Source: Pontibacter korlensis
Lineage (GTDB): Bacteria > Bacteroidota > Bacteroidia > Cytophagales > Hymenobacteraceae
DNA length: 64,000 nt
NCBI RefSeq assembly: GCF_000973725.1
Contig: NZ_CP009621.1
Coordinates: 2,082,501-2,146,500, forward strand
Direction: 5' to 3'
A program made the position numbers and the translations under genes. The notes under the pieces are model-generated. The model saw only the letters and a program-made list of their open reading frames with translations, was not told where the DNA came from and did not search any database. Positions within the stretch are counted from its first letter, which is position 1, and each line of letters begins with the position of its first letter. This document shows positions 52,560 through 61,764 of this stretch, one piece after another.

Positions 52560-55500
52560 ATGAAAAGAATTGTACTTTTTTGTTTGATGCTGGGGTGGCT
52601 CCTTCCAGAAGCCATTGCGCAACAGTTGGTCAGCGGGAAGGTGACCGAGGCATCTACAAGACAGCCATTGCCAGGGGTTACTGTGCTGGTGAAAGGAACA
52701 ACAATAGGAGCAGCAACAGACGTGGAGGGTAACTATAGCCTGCAGGTACCCGGTCCAGACGCAACTCTTGTATTTACCTTTATTGGCTATACTCCAAGAG
52801 AGGTGGCTGTAGGAAACCAGTCTGTTATCAACGTTACCATGGCGGAGGATAACAAGGTGTTGGGCGAGGTAGTAGTAACAGGCTACGGCGAGATCAGAAA
52901 AAATGACCTGACAGGCGCTCAGACTACGATCAGCACGTCAGCAATAGAGAAAACGGTTAACACTACTATTGAGCAGGCTATACAGGGGCGTGCCGCCGGT
53001 GTATATGTTACCCAAAATACAGGTGCACCTGGTGGTGGTATTTCTGTGAACATTAGAGGTGTTAACTCCATTAACGGAAGCAACGAACCCCTTTATGTAA
53101 TAGATGGTGTGCAGATCACTGGGTCTACATCTGCTTCAGGTTCTAACCCGCTTTCTACACTAAACCCATCTGATATTGAGAGCATGGAGATCCTGCAGGG
53201 GCCTTCTGCTACAGCTGTATATGGCTCTAGAGCTACGAACGGCGTGGTTCTGATCACAACAAAACGAGGTAAAGCTGGCGAGGTGCGTATCAATTACAAC
53301 TACCTGCACAGTATACAGACTCCTCCACAAGAGTTGGAAGTAATGAACCTGCGTCAGTATGCGCAGATGGAAAAGGAGTACAAAGGTATTGCTGGCGGAG
53401 TTGTTAGAGAAGAATTCCTGGATCCTTCTATACTAGGTGAAGGTACTAACTGGCAGAAAGAGCTTTTCCAGACTGCACCTATGCAAAAGCATCAGGTAAG
53501 CTTAAGCGGAGGTGGAGAGAAAACCACTTACTATTTGTCTGGTGAATATCTGAACCAGGAAGGTATAGCCCTAGGCTCGGGCTTTGACCGCTACTCTGTA
53601 CGTCTGAACATGGACAACAAGGCTAAGGAGTGGTTAACGATCAACGGTAACTTCAACTATGCTCAAACAGATGAGAGACTATCAACAACACAGTCTAACA
53701 TCATCTCAAGAGCTATTCAGTTGCCTCCGCACATTCCGGTAAGAAACATCGATGGTTCTTATGGCGGTGGTACTGTTACGCCTACAAACTCATCAGAGCA
53801 GTTTACACCACCTAACCCGATTGGTCTTGCCAACATCACAACGAATGAGCTAACCCGCAGACGCTTCTTGGGTGGCTTAACAGCGGCATTTCATATTGTA
53901 GAGGGACTTGATTTCAGGACCTCGGTAAATGGGGACGTAAACTTTACGAACTCAACTTACTTCCTGCCTACTTATCAGTTCGGATATCAGAAGAACGAAG
54001 AGGCAAGGCTAAGCAACAGCCACAACATGAATACCTACTGGAACTGGAACCAAATGCTCCAGTATCAGAAGCAGTTCGGGCGCCATAGCCTAAACCTGAT
54101 GGCTACGCATGAGTCGCAGGAGTCTACCTGGAGAAACCTGTCTGGTGAAAGACGCGGTTTCCAGACTAATGATGTGCTTGACCTAAACGCAGGTGATATT
54201 TTGACCAGCGTTGCTGGCGGTGGCCACGGCGAGTGGGCCATGGAGTCTTACCTGGGCAGGGTTAACTACAACTTCGACGACCGTTACATTATTCAGGCGG
54301 CCTTCCGTGCAGACGGCTCTATCAACTTCGGTCCTGAGAACAAGTGGGGTTACTTCCCTTCTGTGTCAGCTGCTTGGAGAGTGTCTGAGGAAGACTTCTT
54401 CAATGTTGGTTTCGTGAGCGACCTGCGCCTGCGCTATGAGATAGGCTTGACAGGTAACCAGGGTAGCAGTGGTGCTATTTATGGTACACTTGCTCCAGGT
54501 CCAACGCCATGGGGTACGGGCTTCCTTCCAAACAGATACCCTAACCCGAACTTCCAGTGGGAGGAGACAAAGACAAACAACTTTGGTATAAACCTGGGCC
54601 TGTTTGAAAACAGAGTACAAGTAGAAGCAGACTACTACATCAAGGACACCGATAACCTGATCTTGCAGGCTTCATTGCCTTGGTATATGGGTACCAACGG
54701 TTCAGGTGCTGTTCAGCCTCCGTTTGTAAACATAGGCTCTTTGCGGAACAAGGGCTGGAGCTTAACATTGAACACCATCAACATCGACAATGGTAGCTTC
54801 AGATGGGAGTCCAACTTCAACATATCTCACTTTAAGACCACGATAAAGAGCCTTTCTACTGAAAGCAGCATACTCAACCGCAGAACCAGAGAGTGGAATG
54901 AGTGGGAGCAGCGTTCTGTAGTAGGTCAGGCTCCTTGGTTATTCTGGGGTTACATCGAAGATGGCATTTTCCAGGATATGGAAGACCTGCAGAATAGCCC
55001 AAGACCAGCTGATAATAATGGAGAACCATTCCCTATTGCTGAGAACAGTATCTGGGTAGGTGACGTGAAGTACCGCGACCTAAACGGTGACGGCATCATC
55101 ACTGGGGAAGATCAAACGTTTATTGGTAACCCATGGCCTAAGTACTATGCTGGCTTTACCAACAACTTCTCATACAAAGGCTTCGATTTGAGTGTTCTGA
55201 TTACAAGCACTATCGGTAACGACATCTACAACTACCTGCGTGCTGAGAATTCTAATCCGAACAACATTAACCTGGGTCGCAACCTGTTTATAGGTGCGTT
55301 TGACTACGCTAAAGTAGAGCTGGACAGCGAAGGAAATCCTTACCTGCTGAACCCAAATACAAATGTGGCCAGAATGTCGAGCTCAAACAGAAACAACAAT
55401 TTCGACCGCCACACTGACAAGTATGTGGAAGATGGCTCTTTTGTAAGGTTAAAGAACGTTACCCTGAACTACAACCTGCCTGCATCTCTGCTGGGGAACC

Positions 55501-55697
55501 AGAAGATTGTGAAAGGTGCCAGAATTGGTGTAAGCGCTCAGAACATAGCTACCATCACCGGCTACTCAGGATTTGATCCGGAGGTAGGCTCGCATGTTGG
55601 AGGTTTGGAGAACCCTAACACGGCTGCTATTGGTGTAGACTATGGTCGCTACCCATTAACACCGATCTACTCTGTGAACGTTGGTATTGATTTTTAA
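52560..55697 (+). CDS. susC: SusC-like TonB-dependent outer-membrane transporter
   Basis: A 1045-residue SusC/RagA-family protein importing oligosaccharides with SusD. ATG 52560 gives the signal peptide MKRIVLFCLMLGWLLPEAIAQ. A carboxypeptidase-like N-terminal domain follows (VSGKVTEASTRQPLPGVTVLVKGTTIGAATDVEGNY). GEVVVTGYGEIRKNDLTGA is the TonB-box/SusC signature before the plug (IEQAIQGRAAGVYVTQ, GAPGGGISVNIRGVNSINGSNEPLYVIDGV). The 22-stranded barrel runs to the end (...YGRYPLTPIYSVNVGIDF). No STN/anti-sigma domain was seen, consistent with control by another route. susD follows after 18 bases. Confidence 0.96.
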   Translation: MKRIVLFCLMLGWLLPEAIAQQLVSGKVTEASTRQPLPGVTVLVKGTTIGAATDVEGNYSLQVPGPDATLVFTFIGYTPREVAVGNQSVINVTMAEDNKVLGEVVVTGYGEIRKNDLTGAQTTISTSAIEKTVNTTIEQAIQGRAAGVYVTQNTGAPGGGISVNIRGVNSINGSNEPLYVIDGVQITGSTSASGSNPLSTLNPSDIESMEILQGPSATAVYGSRATNGVVLITTKRGKAGEVRINYNYLHSIQTPPQELEVMNLRQYAQMEKEYKGIAGGVVREEFLDPSILGEGTNWQKELFQTAPMQKHQVSLSGGGEKTTYYLSGEYLNQEGIALGSGFDRYSVRLNMDNKAKEWLTINGNFNYAQTDERLSTTQSNIISRAIQLPPHIPVRNIDGSYGGGTVTPTNSSEQFTPPNPIGLANITTNELTRRRFLGGLTAAFHIVEGLDFRTSVNGDVNFTNSTYFLPTYQFGYQKNEEARLSNSHNMNTYWNWNQMLQYQKQFGRHSLNLMATHESQESTWRNLSGERRGFQTNDVLDLNAGDILTSVAGGGHGEWAMESYLGRVNYNFDDRYIIQAAFRADGSINFGPENKWGYFPSVSAAWRVSEEDFFNVGFVSDLRLRYEIGLTGNQGSSGAIYGTLAPGPTPWGTGFLPNRYPNPNFQWEETKTNNFGINLGLFENRVQVEADYYIKDTDNLILQASLPWYMGTNGSGAVQPPFVNIGSLRNKGWSLTLNTINIDNGSFRWESNFNISHFKTTIKSLSTESSILNRRTREWNEWEQRSVVGQAPWLFWGYIEDGIFQDMEDLQNSPRPADNNGEPFPIAENSIWVGDVKYRDLNGDGIITGEDQTFIGNPWPKYYAGFTNNFSYKGFDLSVLITSTIGNDIYNYLRAENSNPNNINLGRNLFIGAFDYAKVELDSEGNPYLLNPNTNVARMSSSNRNNNFDRHTDKYVEDGSFVRLKNVTLNYNLPASLLGNQKIVKGARIGVSAQNIATITGYSGFDPEVGSHVGGLENPNTAAIGVDYGRYPLTPIYSVNVGIDF

Positions 55698-55715
55698 TTA
55701 AAGTACACAAGAAAG

Positions 55716-57425
55716 ATGAAAAATAGATTCTTATATATAGGAGGGCTTCTTGTACTATCTGTGTTTTCAGGCTGTGAGAAGGAGTTTCTGGAAAGAGCTC
55801 CGCAGGATACACTGGTAGATGCCAATTTCTTCAAGACAAACGAACAGGTACTTGCTGCCTCGGCTCCTCTATACAGCGTTGTGTGGAAGGATTATGTAGA
55901 CAAAGCTTCCTGGGCTCTTGGTGACCTGCGAGGAGGTACAACTTTCCGTGCCTGGGGTTATAGGGATGATGTGTTGTTTAACACAACAGAAGTTTCTACA
56001 TCAAACAATGAAGCTTACCGCGCCTTCTTCATTGTAATCGGGCAGTCGAACACTCTGATCCAAAACATCAACAGATATGCCGGAGCAGAGGTAAGTGAGG
56101 AAATCAAGAACCATGCTATTGCCGAAGCACGCTTCATGCGTGCTACGGCCTACAGTTATCTGGTAATGAACTATGGTGCTGTGCCGATTATCGAGAACAA
56201 CCTGGATTTGCTTAACAACCCGGCTGTTCGCCGCAACACCATAGAAAGTGTTTGGGAGTTTATCACGAGGGACTATCTTTTTGCTGCGGAGAATTTACCA
56301 GCGGCTCCGATACAACCAGGCAGAATAACCAAGTGGTCGGCTGAAGGTATGTTGGCCAGAACCTACCTGACAAGAGCAGGCTTAGGGGCGAGCGGCGGTA
56401 ACAGAAATCAGGAGTACCTGAATAAAGCAAAAGAGTATGCGGAAAGAGTCATCACTATGAGTGGTCGTTCGCTGCTTCCTAACTATGCTGACCTTTTCAG
56501 ATATCCTTACGATAACAATGCTGAATCACTGTTTGAGCAGCAGTGGGTATTCACCACCGATTATGGTTATGCTAATACGATGGTGTCTCAGATTACCTTT
56601 AGCAACGACATTGCCAACGGCGATGGATGGGGAGGTGACTTAGGAGCATCGTGGTGGATGCTGAGCCTGTATGACGGACTGATTAGCGAGGGTGATCCAA
56701 ACACTGATGAGGATGATGGTCGCGCACCTGGTTTTACAGTAGACCAAAGACTTAAGGCTAGCTATATGCTACCTGGAGCTCATTATCCGGAGATAAGCCA
56801 GACGGTAAGAGATGCAGATGGTACAGAAAGAGAGCAACAACTTATCTTCCCGGCACCAGCAGCAGATGCAGAGCAAAGCTTTGCCAGCATTAAGAAATAT
56901 GTAGTAGGTAAAGCGAAAGATGTTGGCGGACAGGCAACTACGCAGCGATACCCTAACAATACTTATATGTTAAGGTTAGCGGAGATGTACCTGATCTATG
57001 CGGAGGCAACTCTTGGTAACAGCGCCTCTACCTCAGACGACACAGCACTTGATTACTTTAATGCGGTGCATACGCGTGCAGGCTTACCTGCCTTCGAGGG
57101 GCCGCTTACCTGGGATGATATCTTCGAGGAGCGCATGAAGGAATTCGCGATGGAAGGGTTGGCATGGTATGACCTAGTGAGGCTGCATTACTATAACCCT
57201 CAGAAGGCATATGACATCATTAATAGCCAGGACCGCGGACTTTTTGTGATAAAGCCAAACAGGATGCCAAACCCAACTGGCTGGACATTTACTAAAACAG
57301 AGTACTTCACAGAAAGAAAAGCCAACGCCAACTCCGGAAACTTTGAGCTGCCAATACCTGCAGCCGAGGCAAGCCAAGCTCCTGGCTTAAGAGAAGAGCC
57401 TGTGCCTTATGAATTCGGAGAGTAA
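55716..57425 (+). CDS. susD: SusD/RagB-family surface lipoprotein
   Basis: A 569-residue lipoprotein that forms the lid of the SusC transporter and binds glycan. The lipobox is in GLLVLSVFSGCEKEFLERAPQDTL. TPR-like helices and the SusD_RagB domain follow (HAIAEARFMRATAYSYLVMNYGAVPII; NTYMLRLAEMYLIYAEATLGN; ERMKEFAMEGLAWYDLVRLHYY), ending in NPTGWTF and LPIPAAEASQAPGL. Ligand specificity for mannan is inferred from neighbours. The next lipoprotein gene begins 34 bases downstream. Confidence 0.96.
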   Translation: MKNRFLYIGGLLVLSVFSGCEKEFLERAPQDTLVDANFFKTNEQVLAASAPLYSVVWKDYVDKASWALGDLRGGTTFRAWGYRDDVLFNTTEVSTSNNEAYRAFFIVIGQSNTLIQNINRYAGAEVSEEIKNHAIAEARFMRATAYSYLVMNYGAVPIIENNLDLLNNPAVRRNTIESVWEFITRDYLFAAENLPAAPIQPGRITKWSAEGMLARTYLTRAGLGASGGNRNQEYLNKAKEYAERVITMSGRSLLPNYADLFRYPYDNNAESLFEQQWVFTTDYGYANTMVSQITFSNDIANGDGWGGDLGASWWMLSLYDGLISEGDPNTDEDDGRAPGFTVDQRLKASYMLPGAHYPEISQTVRDADGTEREQQLIFPAPAADAEQSFASIKKYVVGKAKDVGGQATTQRYPNNTYMLRLAEMYLIYAEATLGNSASTSDDTALDYFNAVHTRAGLPAFEGPLTWDDIFEERMKEFAMEGLAWYDLVRLHYYNPQKAYDIINSQDRGLFVIKPNRMPNPTGWTFTKTEYFTERKANANSGNFELPIPAAEASQAPGLREEPVPYEFGE

Positions 57426-57459
57426 TAGAAACATCATTCTAACGACAGAGAAAATTGAT

Positions 57460-58617
57460 ATGAAATTTAGATTTAAACCATTGTTGTTCCTGTTCATAGC
57501 TGTTGCAATGGCAGGGATGTTTACAGGCTGTTCGGATGATGATGAAAATGGTCCGAACGGGGGAAAACCTATGGTTAGCTATGTAAGGGTTACACGTCCT
57601 GAGTCTTCAGACTCTCTCCTTACGAAAGCAGGTCAGGGAAGTATGGTGGCCATTATAGGACAGAACCTGCAAGGTGCACGGCAGCTTTGGTTTAATGACC
57701 AGCAGGCTGCACTTAACCCTACCTATATCACAAATACATCTATCATTACCCGTGTGCCTGCCAATATTCCGGGTAATATCACGAACAAGATGAAGATCAT
57801 TTTTTCCAACGGGGATTCTCTAATACACGATTTTGTGGTAGACATTAGTGAGCCCCTGGTATCTGGAATGATGAGCGAGTATGTGAATACGGGTGAGGTG
57901 ACTACAATAGTTGGTGACTACTTCTACGAGCCTCTTACTGTAACTTTTACAGGAGGTGTTGAAGGTGAAATCGTTTCTGTAGAAGATGATGTAATTGAGG
58001 TAAGAGTGCCAGAAGGTGCTGAGCCAGGACCTATAACTGTTGCAACCAACTTTGGTGTAACAGAGTCGGACTTCTGGTTCCGTGACAACAGAAACATCAT
58101 CGCTAGCTTCGACGGAACTACAAATGGCTTATGGCATGGTCCGGACTACATTAAATCATCCGATCCGGCTATACCTAACATCAACGGGAAGTTTATTCGT
58201 GTAAACCGCGATCTGGGTGCTTGGGCATGGTTTGAGATGTATGTAGGCCCGGCAAACAGCGATGTGGCTCTGGAAACCAGAAATATACCAGCTGCAGCCC
58301 TTGCTAACCCAGGTGACTATGAGATTAAGTTCGAGATTCTTACGCTTGACCCGCTAACAGGTGCTGAGGTGAAGATGTATATGGGGCCTAACATGGCAGA
58401 CGAAAGGGGGACTAACTACACCTGGAAGCCAAACGTTGACACCAAAGGTCAGTGGGAAACAGTAAGTATTCCGTTTGATGACTTCTATACAGCAAACCAG
58501 AAGTTCGCATACAACCCAGAAGGTTATGGTGTGTCCTTCCACTTCAGTGGCCCATTGGCAGTTAAAGCTAACTTTGCCATAGACAATATGCGAGTAGTAC
58601 CTAAAACGCTTGATTAA
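57460..58617 (+). CDS. IPT/TIG-domain surface glycan-binding lipoprotein (SusE position)
   Basis: A 385-residue lipoprotein. ATG 57460 gives MKFRFKPLLFLFIAVAMAGMFTGC with a good lipobox, then the Asp-rich surface-export-like stretch SDDDENGPNGG. Two IPT/TIG-like Ig modules cover about residues 40-215 (GQGSMVAIIGQNLQGARQLWFND; VNTGEVTTIVGDYFYEPLTVTFTGG). A C-terminal jelly-roll-like domain follows (FEMYVGPANSDVALETRNIP; PGDYEIKFEILTL; KANFAIDNMRVVP), as in glycan-binding proteins at the SusE/F position of mannan loci. It probably holds mannan at the cell surface. D-S-L sites that fit the Bacteroides O-glycosylation sequon occur in the IPT part. Confidence 0.88.
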   Translation: MKFRFKPLLFLFIAVAMAGMFTGCSDDDENGPNGGKPMVSYVRVTRPESSDSLLTKAGQGSMVAIIGQNLQGARQLWFNDQQAALNPTYITNTSIITRVPANIPGNITNKMKIIFSNGDSLIHDFVVDISEPLVSGMMSEYVNTGEVTTIVGDYFYEPLTVTFTGGVEGEIVSVEDDVIEVRVPEGAEPGPITVATNFGVTESDFWFRDNRNIIASFDGTTNGLWHGPDYIKSSDPAIPNINGKFIRVNRDLGAWAWFEMYVGPANSDVALETRNIPAAALANPGDYEIKFEILTLDPLTGAEVKMYMGPNMADERGTNYTWKPNVDTKGQWETVSIPFDDFYTANQKFAYNPEGYGVSFHFSGPLAVKANFAIDNMRVVPKTLD

Positions 58618-58640
58618 TCTTTATACTTGATAAGAGACAT

Positions 58641-59936
58641 ATGAAGAATCTATATAATATAAGGCTGCTTTTACTCGCAATCCTGGTTATGTCTTTAGGA
58701 GTCCTGACGTCGTGTGAGGATGATGATAACGACGAGCCAAATGGAGGACGAGTAGAGTTGCTCAGCTTCGGTCCAACTGGTGCGCAGCATGGAGAAGAGA
58801 TAAGATTTATAGGCAATAACCTGAACAAGGTTATATCTGTGGAGCTGCCAGGTGTAAGTGTGCCGAAATCGGCGTTCAAGAGCCATACCTCAGAACTTAT
58901 TGTACTGGTAGTGCCTGAGGAAGCAGGTGAGGGGCGCGTAACACTGAAAACAACAGATGGAGATGTTGTTTCCAAAACAGTGTTAAGCTTTGAGGTGCCT
59001 GTTGTTGTCAATTCGTTTACTGAAGAGGCCAGACCTGGATCTAACATAACAGTTAGCGGAAACTACCTGAATTGGGTAAAGGGTGTGGTGTTTGGCGAGG
59101 ATACCGTGAAGGAATTCGTGAGCCAGTCATTAAAGGAACTGGTACTTACGGTGCCAGTAAAAGCGCAGACAGGCCGACTGATTTTCCTGACAGGTGGTAC
59201 AGAACCGCTGGAAATAGCAACGGAGCAGGAACTGATCGTTACTCTTCCTTCTATTTCAGGTTTAGCGCCTAACCCTGTAGAAAGAGGCCAAAACCTGACT
59301 ATATCTGGTCAGAACCTCGACCTTACCATGGGTGTCCTGTTCAATGGCATAACAGAACCGATCACTGACTTTGTAAGTGTATCAGCTACTGAACTTGTTT
59401 TAGTGGTTCCTACAGAAGCTGGCAAGGGCGTGGTAACACTGGTTGCTCACTCCGGGGTTGAGGTGGAATCTGAGATGTCACTACAGTTTATAGGTGACTT
59501 GCCGCCACTGGAGCCGCTCCCATACTTCCTGTACAACGATGGCAGAGGAGAAGGCTGGGAAAACTGGGGTTGGGGTGGAGCCACAGATTGGGCGAGCACC
59601 GAAAGAGTAAGACAGGGTGACCTTGCTGCAAAAAAAACCTATGATGGTAGCTATGACGCCATCCGTTGGCATAACAACACAGCTGTATCTACTTCAGGAT
59701 ACAGGGAGCTGGTTTTCTCTGTTTACGGAGGTCCTGGCACGGATAGTAAGAACATGCAGCTTATCATAAACGAAGCCTGGGGTTCACCTTATGTGTTCCC
59801 GGTTGTAGAAGGCGAATGGACAACGTACAGCATTCCGTTGTCACAGTTAGGTAGTCCTGCTACAATAGGTGACGTTTTATTCCAGTCAGCTGGTTGGGCC
59901 GGAGTAGTACATTACGATCACGTTGGTTTCAGATAA
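58641..59936 (+). CDS. Second IPT/TIG-domain surface glycan-binding lipoprotein
   Basis: A 431-residue lipoprotein with lipobox LGVLTSC followed by EDDDNDEPNGG, closely similar in layout to its neighbour. Three IPT/TIG-like modules can be made out (about 35-115 GPTGAQHGEEIRFIGNNLNK; 116-195 EEARPGSNITVSGNYLNWVKGVVFG; 200-280 APNPVERGQNLTISGQNLDLTMGVLFNG). A C-terminal carbohydrate-binding-like domain follows (GEGWENWGWGGATDWAS ... YRELVFSVYGGPGTDSKN ... VVHYDHVGFR) with exposed-looking aromatics. It starts 23 bases after the previous gene, and a strong terminator follows, marking the end of a susC-susD-IPT-IPT unit. Confidence 0.86.
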   Translation: MKNLYNIRLLLLAILVMSLGVLTSCEDDDNDEPNGGRVELLSFGPTGAQHGEEIRFIGNNLNKVISVELPGVSVPKSAFKSHTSELIVLVVPEEAGEGRVTLKTTDGDVVSKTVLSFEVPVVVNSFTEEARPGSNITVSGNYLNWVKGVVFGEDTVKEFVSQSLKELVLTVPVKAQTGRLIFLTGGTEPLEIATEQELIVTLPSISGLAPNPVERGQNLTISGQNLDLTMGVLFNGITEPITDFVSVSATELVLVVPTEAGKGVVTLVAHSGVEVESEMSLQFIGDLPPLEPLPYFLYNDGRGEGWENWGWGGATDWASTERVRQGDLAAKKTYDGSYDAIRWHNNTAVSTSGYRELVFSVYGGPGTDSKNMQLIINEAWGSPYVFPVVEGEWTTYSIPLSQLGSPATIGDVLFQSAGWAGVVHYDHVGFR

Positions 59937-59948
59937 TAGAAACCGTTC

Positions 59949-59995
59949 AAAAATCAGAAAGCTCCTGTAGGTTTTACAGGAGCTTTCTGATTTTT
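59949..59995 (+). terminator. Strong terminator after the second IPT lipoprotein gene
   Basis: A perfect 21-bp stem (59949-59969 with 59975-59995) with a 5-base loop and flanking A/T runs. It implies that the GH26-GH9 genes downstream are at least partly transcribed from their own promoter. Confidence 0.88.
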
Positions 59996-60023
59996 AACAA
60001 GGCTCAGCCGCAAAAGCAGGCCT

Positions 60024-60049
60024 TATTAGATGTCTATAACCATCTAATA
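60024..60049. promoter_or_regulatory. Inverted repeat upstream of the T9SS mannanase
   Basis: TATTAGATG (60024-60032) and its complement CATCTAATA (60041-60049), separated by 8 bases, lie 36 bases before the GH26 start codon and after the terminator. The form suits a dimeric regulator or an mRNA hairpin. Confidence 0.5.
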
Positions 60050-60084
60050 GGGATAGAAAGTTTGAACCACTGGCTTAAGAAAAT

Positions 60085-61743
60085 ATGAGGTACCGTTGTT
60101 ATTCTTTTCTCTTCATTTCTATACTACTAAGTATAACTATACAAGCTTATGCCCAAAAGTATGAAGCGGAGAACGCAACACTGACAGGGGGCGCAACCAG
60201 GCAAGCATGTTCGTCTTGCTCAGGAGGATATTTTGTGGCACAGGGAGAAGGGAAGCTTTCTTTCAATGTAACGCTTCCGCAAAGCGGTTTTTATACTCTA
60301 GTACTTCGGGCCTCTGCTCCCAATGGCGATAAAACAAACATTGTTGCTGTTAACGAAACAACCACTGATTTTATTCTGGGCCAAAGTAACACGTACGCTT
60401 CTCATAAAGTGGTGCACACCCTAAAACTTGAATCAGGTCAGCACACAATCGAGATCAGAAAATCGTGGGGGTGGATTAACATCGATTACATTGAACTAGA
60501 AAAAGTTGATGCCTCAGAGCGCTTCAACCTGAATCAGGCATTGGTAACACCGAACCCAACTCCGGAAGCAAAAGCGCTTTACGACTTCCTGTTAGATCAT
60601 TATGGCAAGAAAGTAATTTCGGGTGCCATGACCCTGGATAGCCTGGACGAAGCTATGTGGCTGAAGCAACACACAGGTAAGGAACCTGCTCTGCTAGGTA
60701 TAGATTTTATGCACAGCGGCAGGGGGTATACATGGTATGAAGACAAAATGCCTATCATCAATGCCCGCACCTGGTACAGCCGAAATGGTATACCCGCTAT
60801 CATGTGGCACTGGCGCGACCCCTTACGCAGCACGGAAGAGTTTTATACTCAAAACGACTCCAAACCTAACGGGACTAACTTTGACATCTCCCAAATCTCT
60901 GATGAGAACTCTGCAGAGTATGAAGCCATGTTAAAGGATATTGACTACATAGCTGGTCTGCTGAAAGAGCTGCAGGAACAGCATGTGCCTGTTGTATGGA
61001 GACCACTGCACGAAGCTGCCGGAGGCTGGTTTTGGTGGGGAGCCAAAGGGCCGGAGCCACTTAAAGCATTATGGCGCCTGATGTATGACCGTATGGTAAA
61101 CCATCATGGGCTTCGGAACCTGATCTGGGTGTGGACCAGGGAGCCAGGTGACGATGCATGGTATCCGGGTGATGCCTATGTAGATATTGTTGGGCGGGAC
61201 ATGTACAAAGACGGTGATCACAGTTCGCACCAGATAGAGTTCAACAACATGAATGCTCTTTATGGGGGAAAGAAGATGGTTACTCTTAGCGAGGTAGGTT
61301 CTTATCCTGATCCGGATAACCTGCTGCAGGATGGTGCAGGCTGGTCGTGGTTTATGCCATGGTACGGAGGCTACACCCGCGACAGCAAGTATAACACAGT
61401 AGAATTATGGCGTAAAACAATGGCACATGACTATGTGCTAACGCTGGATGAAATGCCTGACCTGAGCACTTATACAAGGCAGTCCCAGGAGCCGACAGGT
61501 ATAGAAGATGAGCTGGCGAAGAAGCAGCCTGTTATAGCCTATCCAACCATTGTGAATCATAGTCTAACGGTCAGAAGTGAGAGGGAATTGAAAACCTTAG
61601 TCGTGTATAATCTTTTAGGCACCGTGGTAAGGCAGCAAAAGGTTACCGGTCACGAAGCAGTGATTTCGCTTGCTGGTCTTGCTCCAGGAGTATACCTGGT
61701 GCAGGTAAACAGCAAGCATGTACTGCGTGTGCTAAAGCAATAA
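60085..61743 (+). CDS. CBM-GH26 beta-mannanase with T9SS sorting domain
   Basis: A 552-residue secreted enzyme. Order: signal peptide (to ~23), a CBM35/CBM6-like beta-sandwich at about 25-142 (YEAENATLTGGA ... GYFVAQGEGKLSFNVTLPQSGFYTLVLRAS ... WGWINIDYIELEK), a GH26 catalytic barrel (about 150-480), and a C-terminal type A sorting domain (about 475-552, LKTLVVYNLLGTVVRQQ ... GLAPGVYLVQVNSKHVLRVLKQ). Acid/base Glu310 is in VVWRPLHEAAGGWFWWG; nucleophile Glu403 is in MVTLSEVGSYPDP. It would cut mannan outside the cell, while the other GH26 of the locus lacks both CBM and sorting domain. It is followed after 21 bases by the GH9 gene. Confidence 0.92.
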   Translation: MRYRCYSFLFISILLSITIQAYAQKYEAENATLTGGATRQACSSCSGGYFVAQGEGKLSFNVTLPQSGFYTLVLRASAPNGDKTNIVAVNETTTDFILGQSNTYASHKVVHTLKLESGQHTIEIRKSWGWINIDYIELEKVDASERFNLNQALVTPNPTPEAKALYDFLLDHYGKKVISGAMTLDSLDEAMWLKQHTGKEPALLGIDFMHSGRGYTWYEDKMPIINARTWYSRNGIPAIMWHWRDPLRSTEEFYTQNDSKPNGTNFDISQISDENSAEYEAMLKDIDYIAGLLKELQEQHVPVVWRPLHEAAGGWFWWGAKGPEPLKALWRLMYDRMVNHHGLRNLIWVWTREPGDDAWYPGDAYVDIVGRDMYKDGDHSSHQIEFNNMNALYGGKKMVTLSEVGSYPDPDNLLQDGAGWSWFMPWYGGYTRDSKYNTVELWRKTMAHDYVLTLDEMPDLSTYTRQSQEPTGIEDELAKKQPVIAYPTIVNHSLTVRSERELKTLVVYNLLGTVVRQQKVTGHEAVISLAGLAPGVYLVQVNSKHVLRVLKQ

Positions 61744-61764
61744 GCTGTTTAAAAACATCATCTA

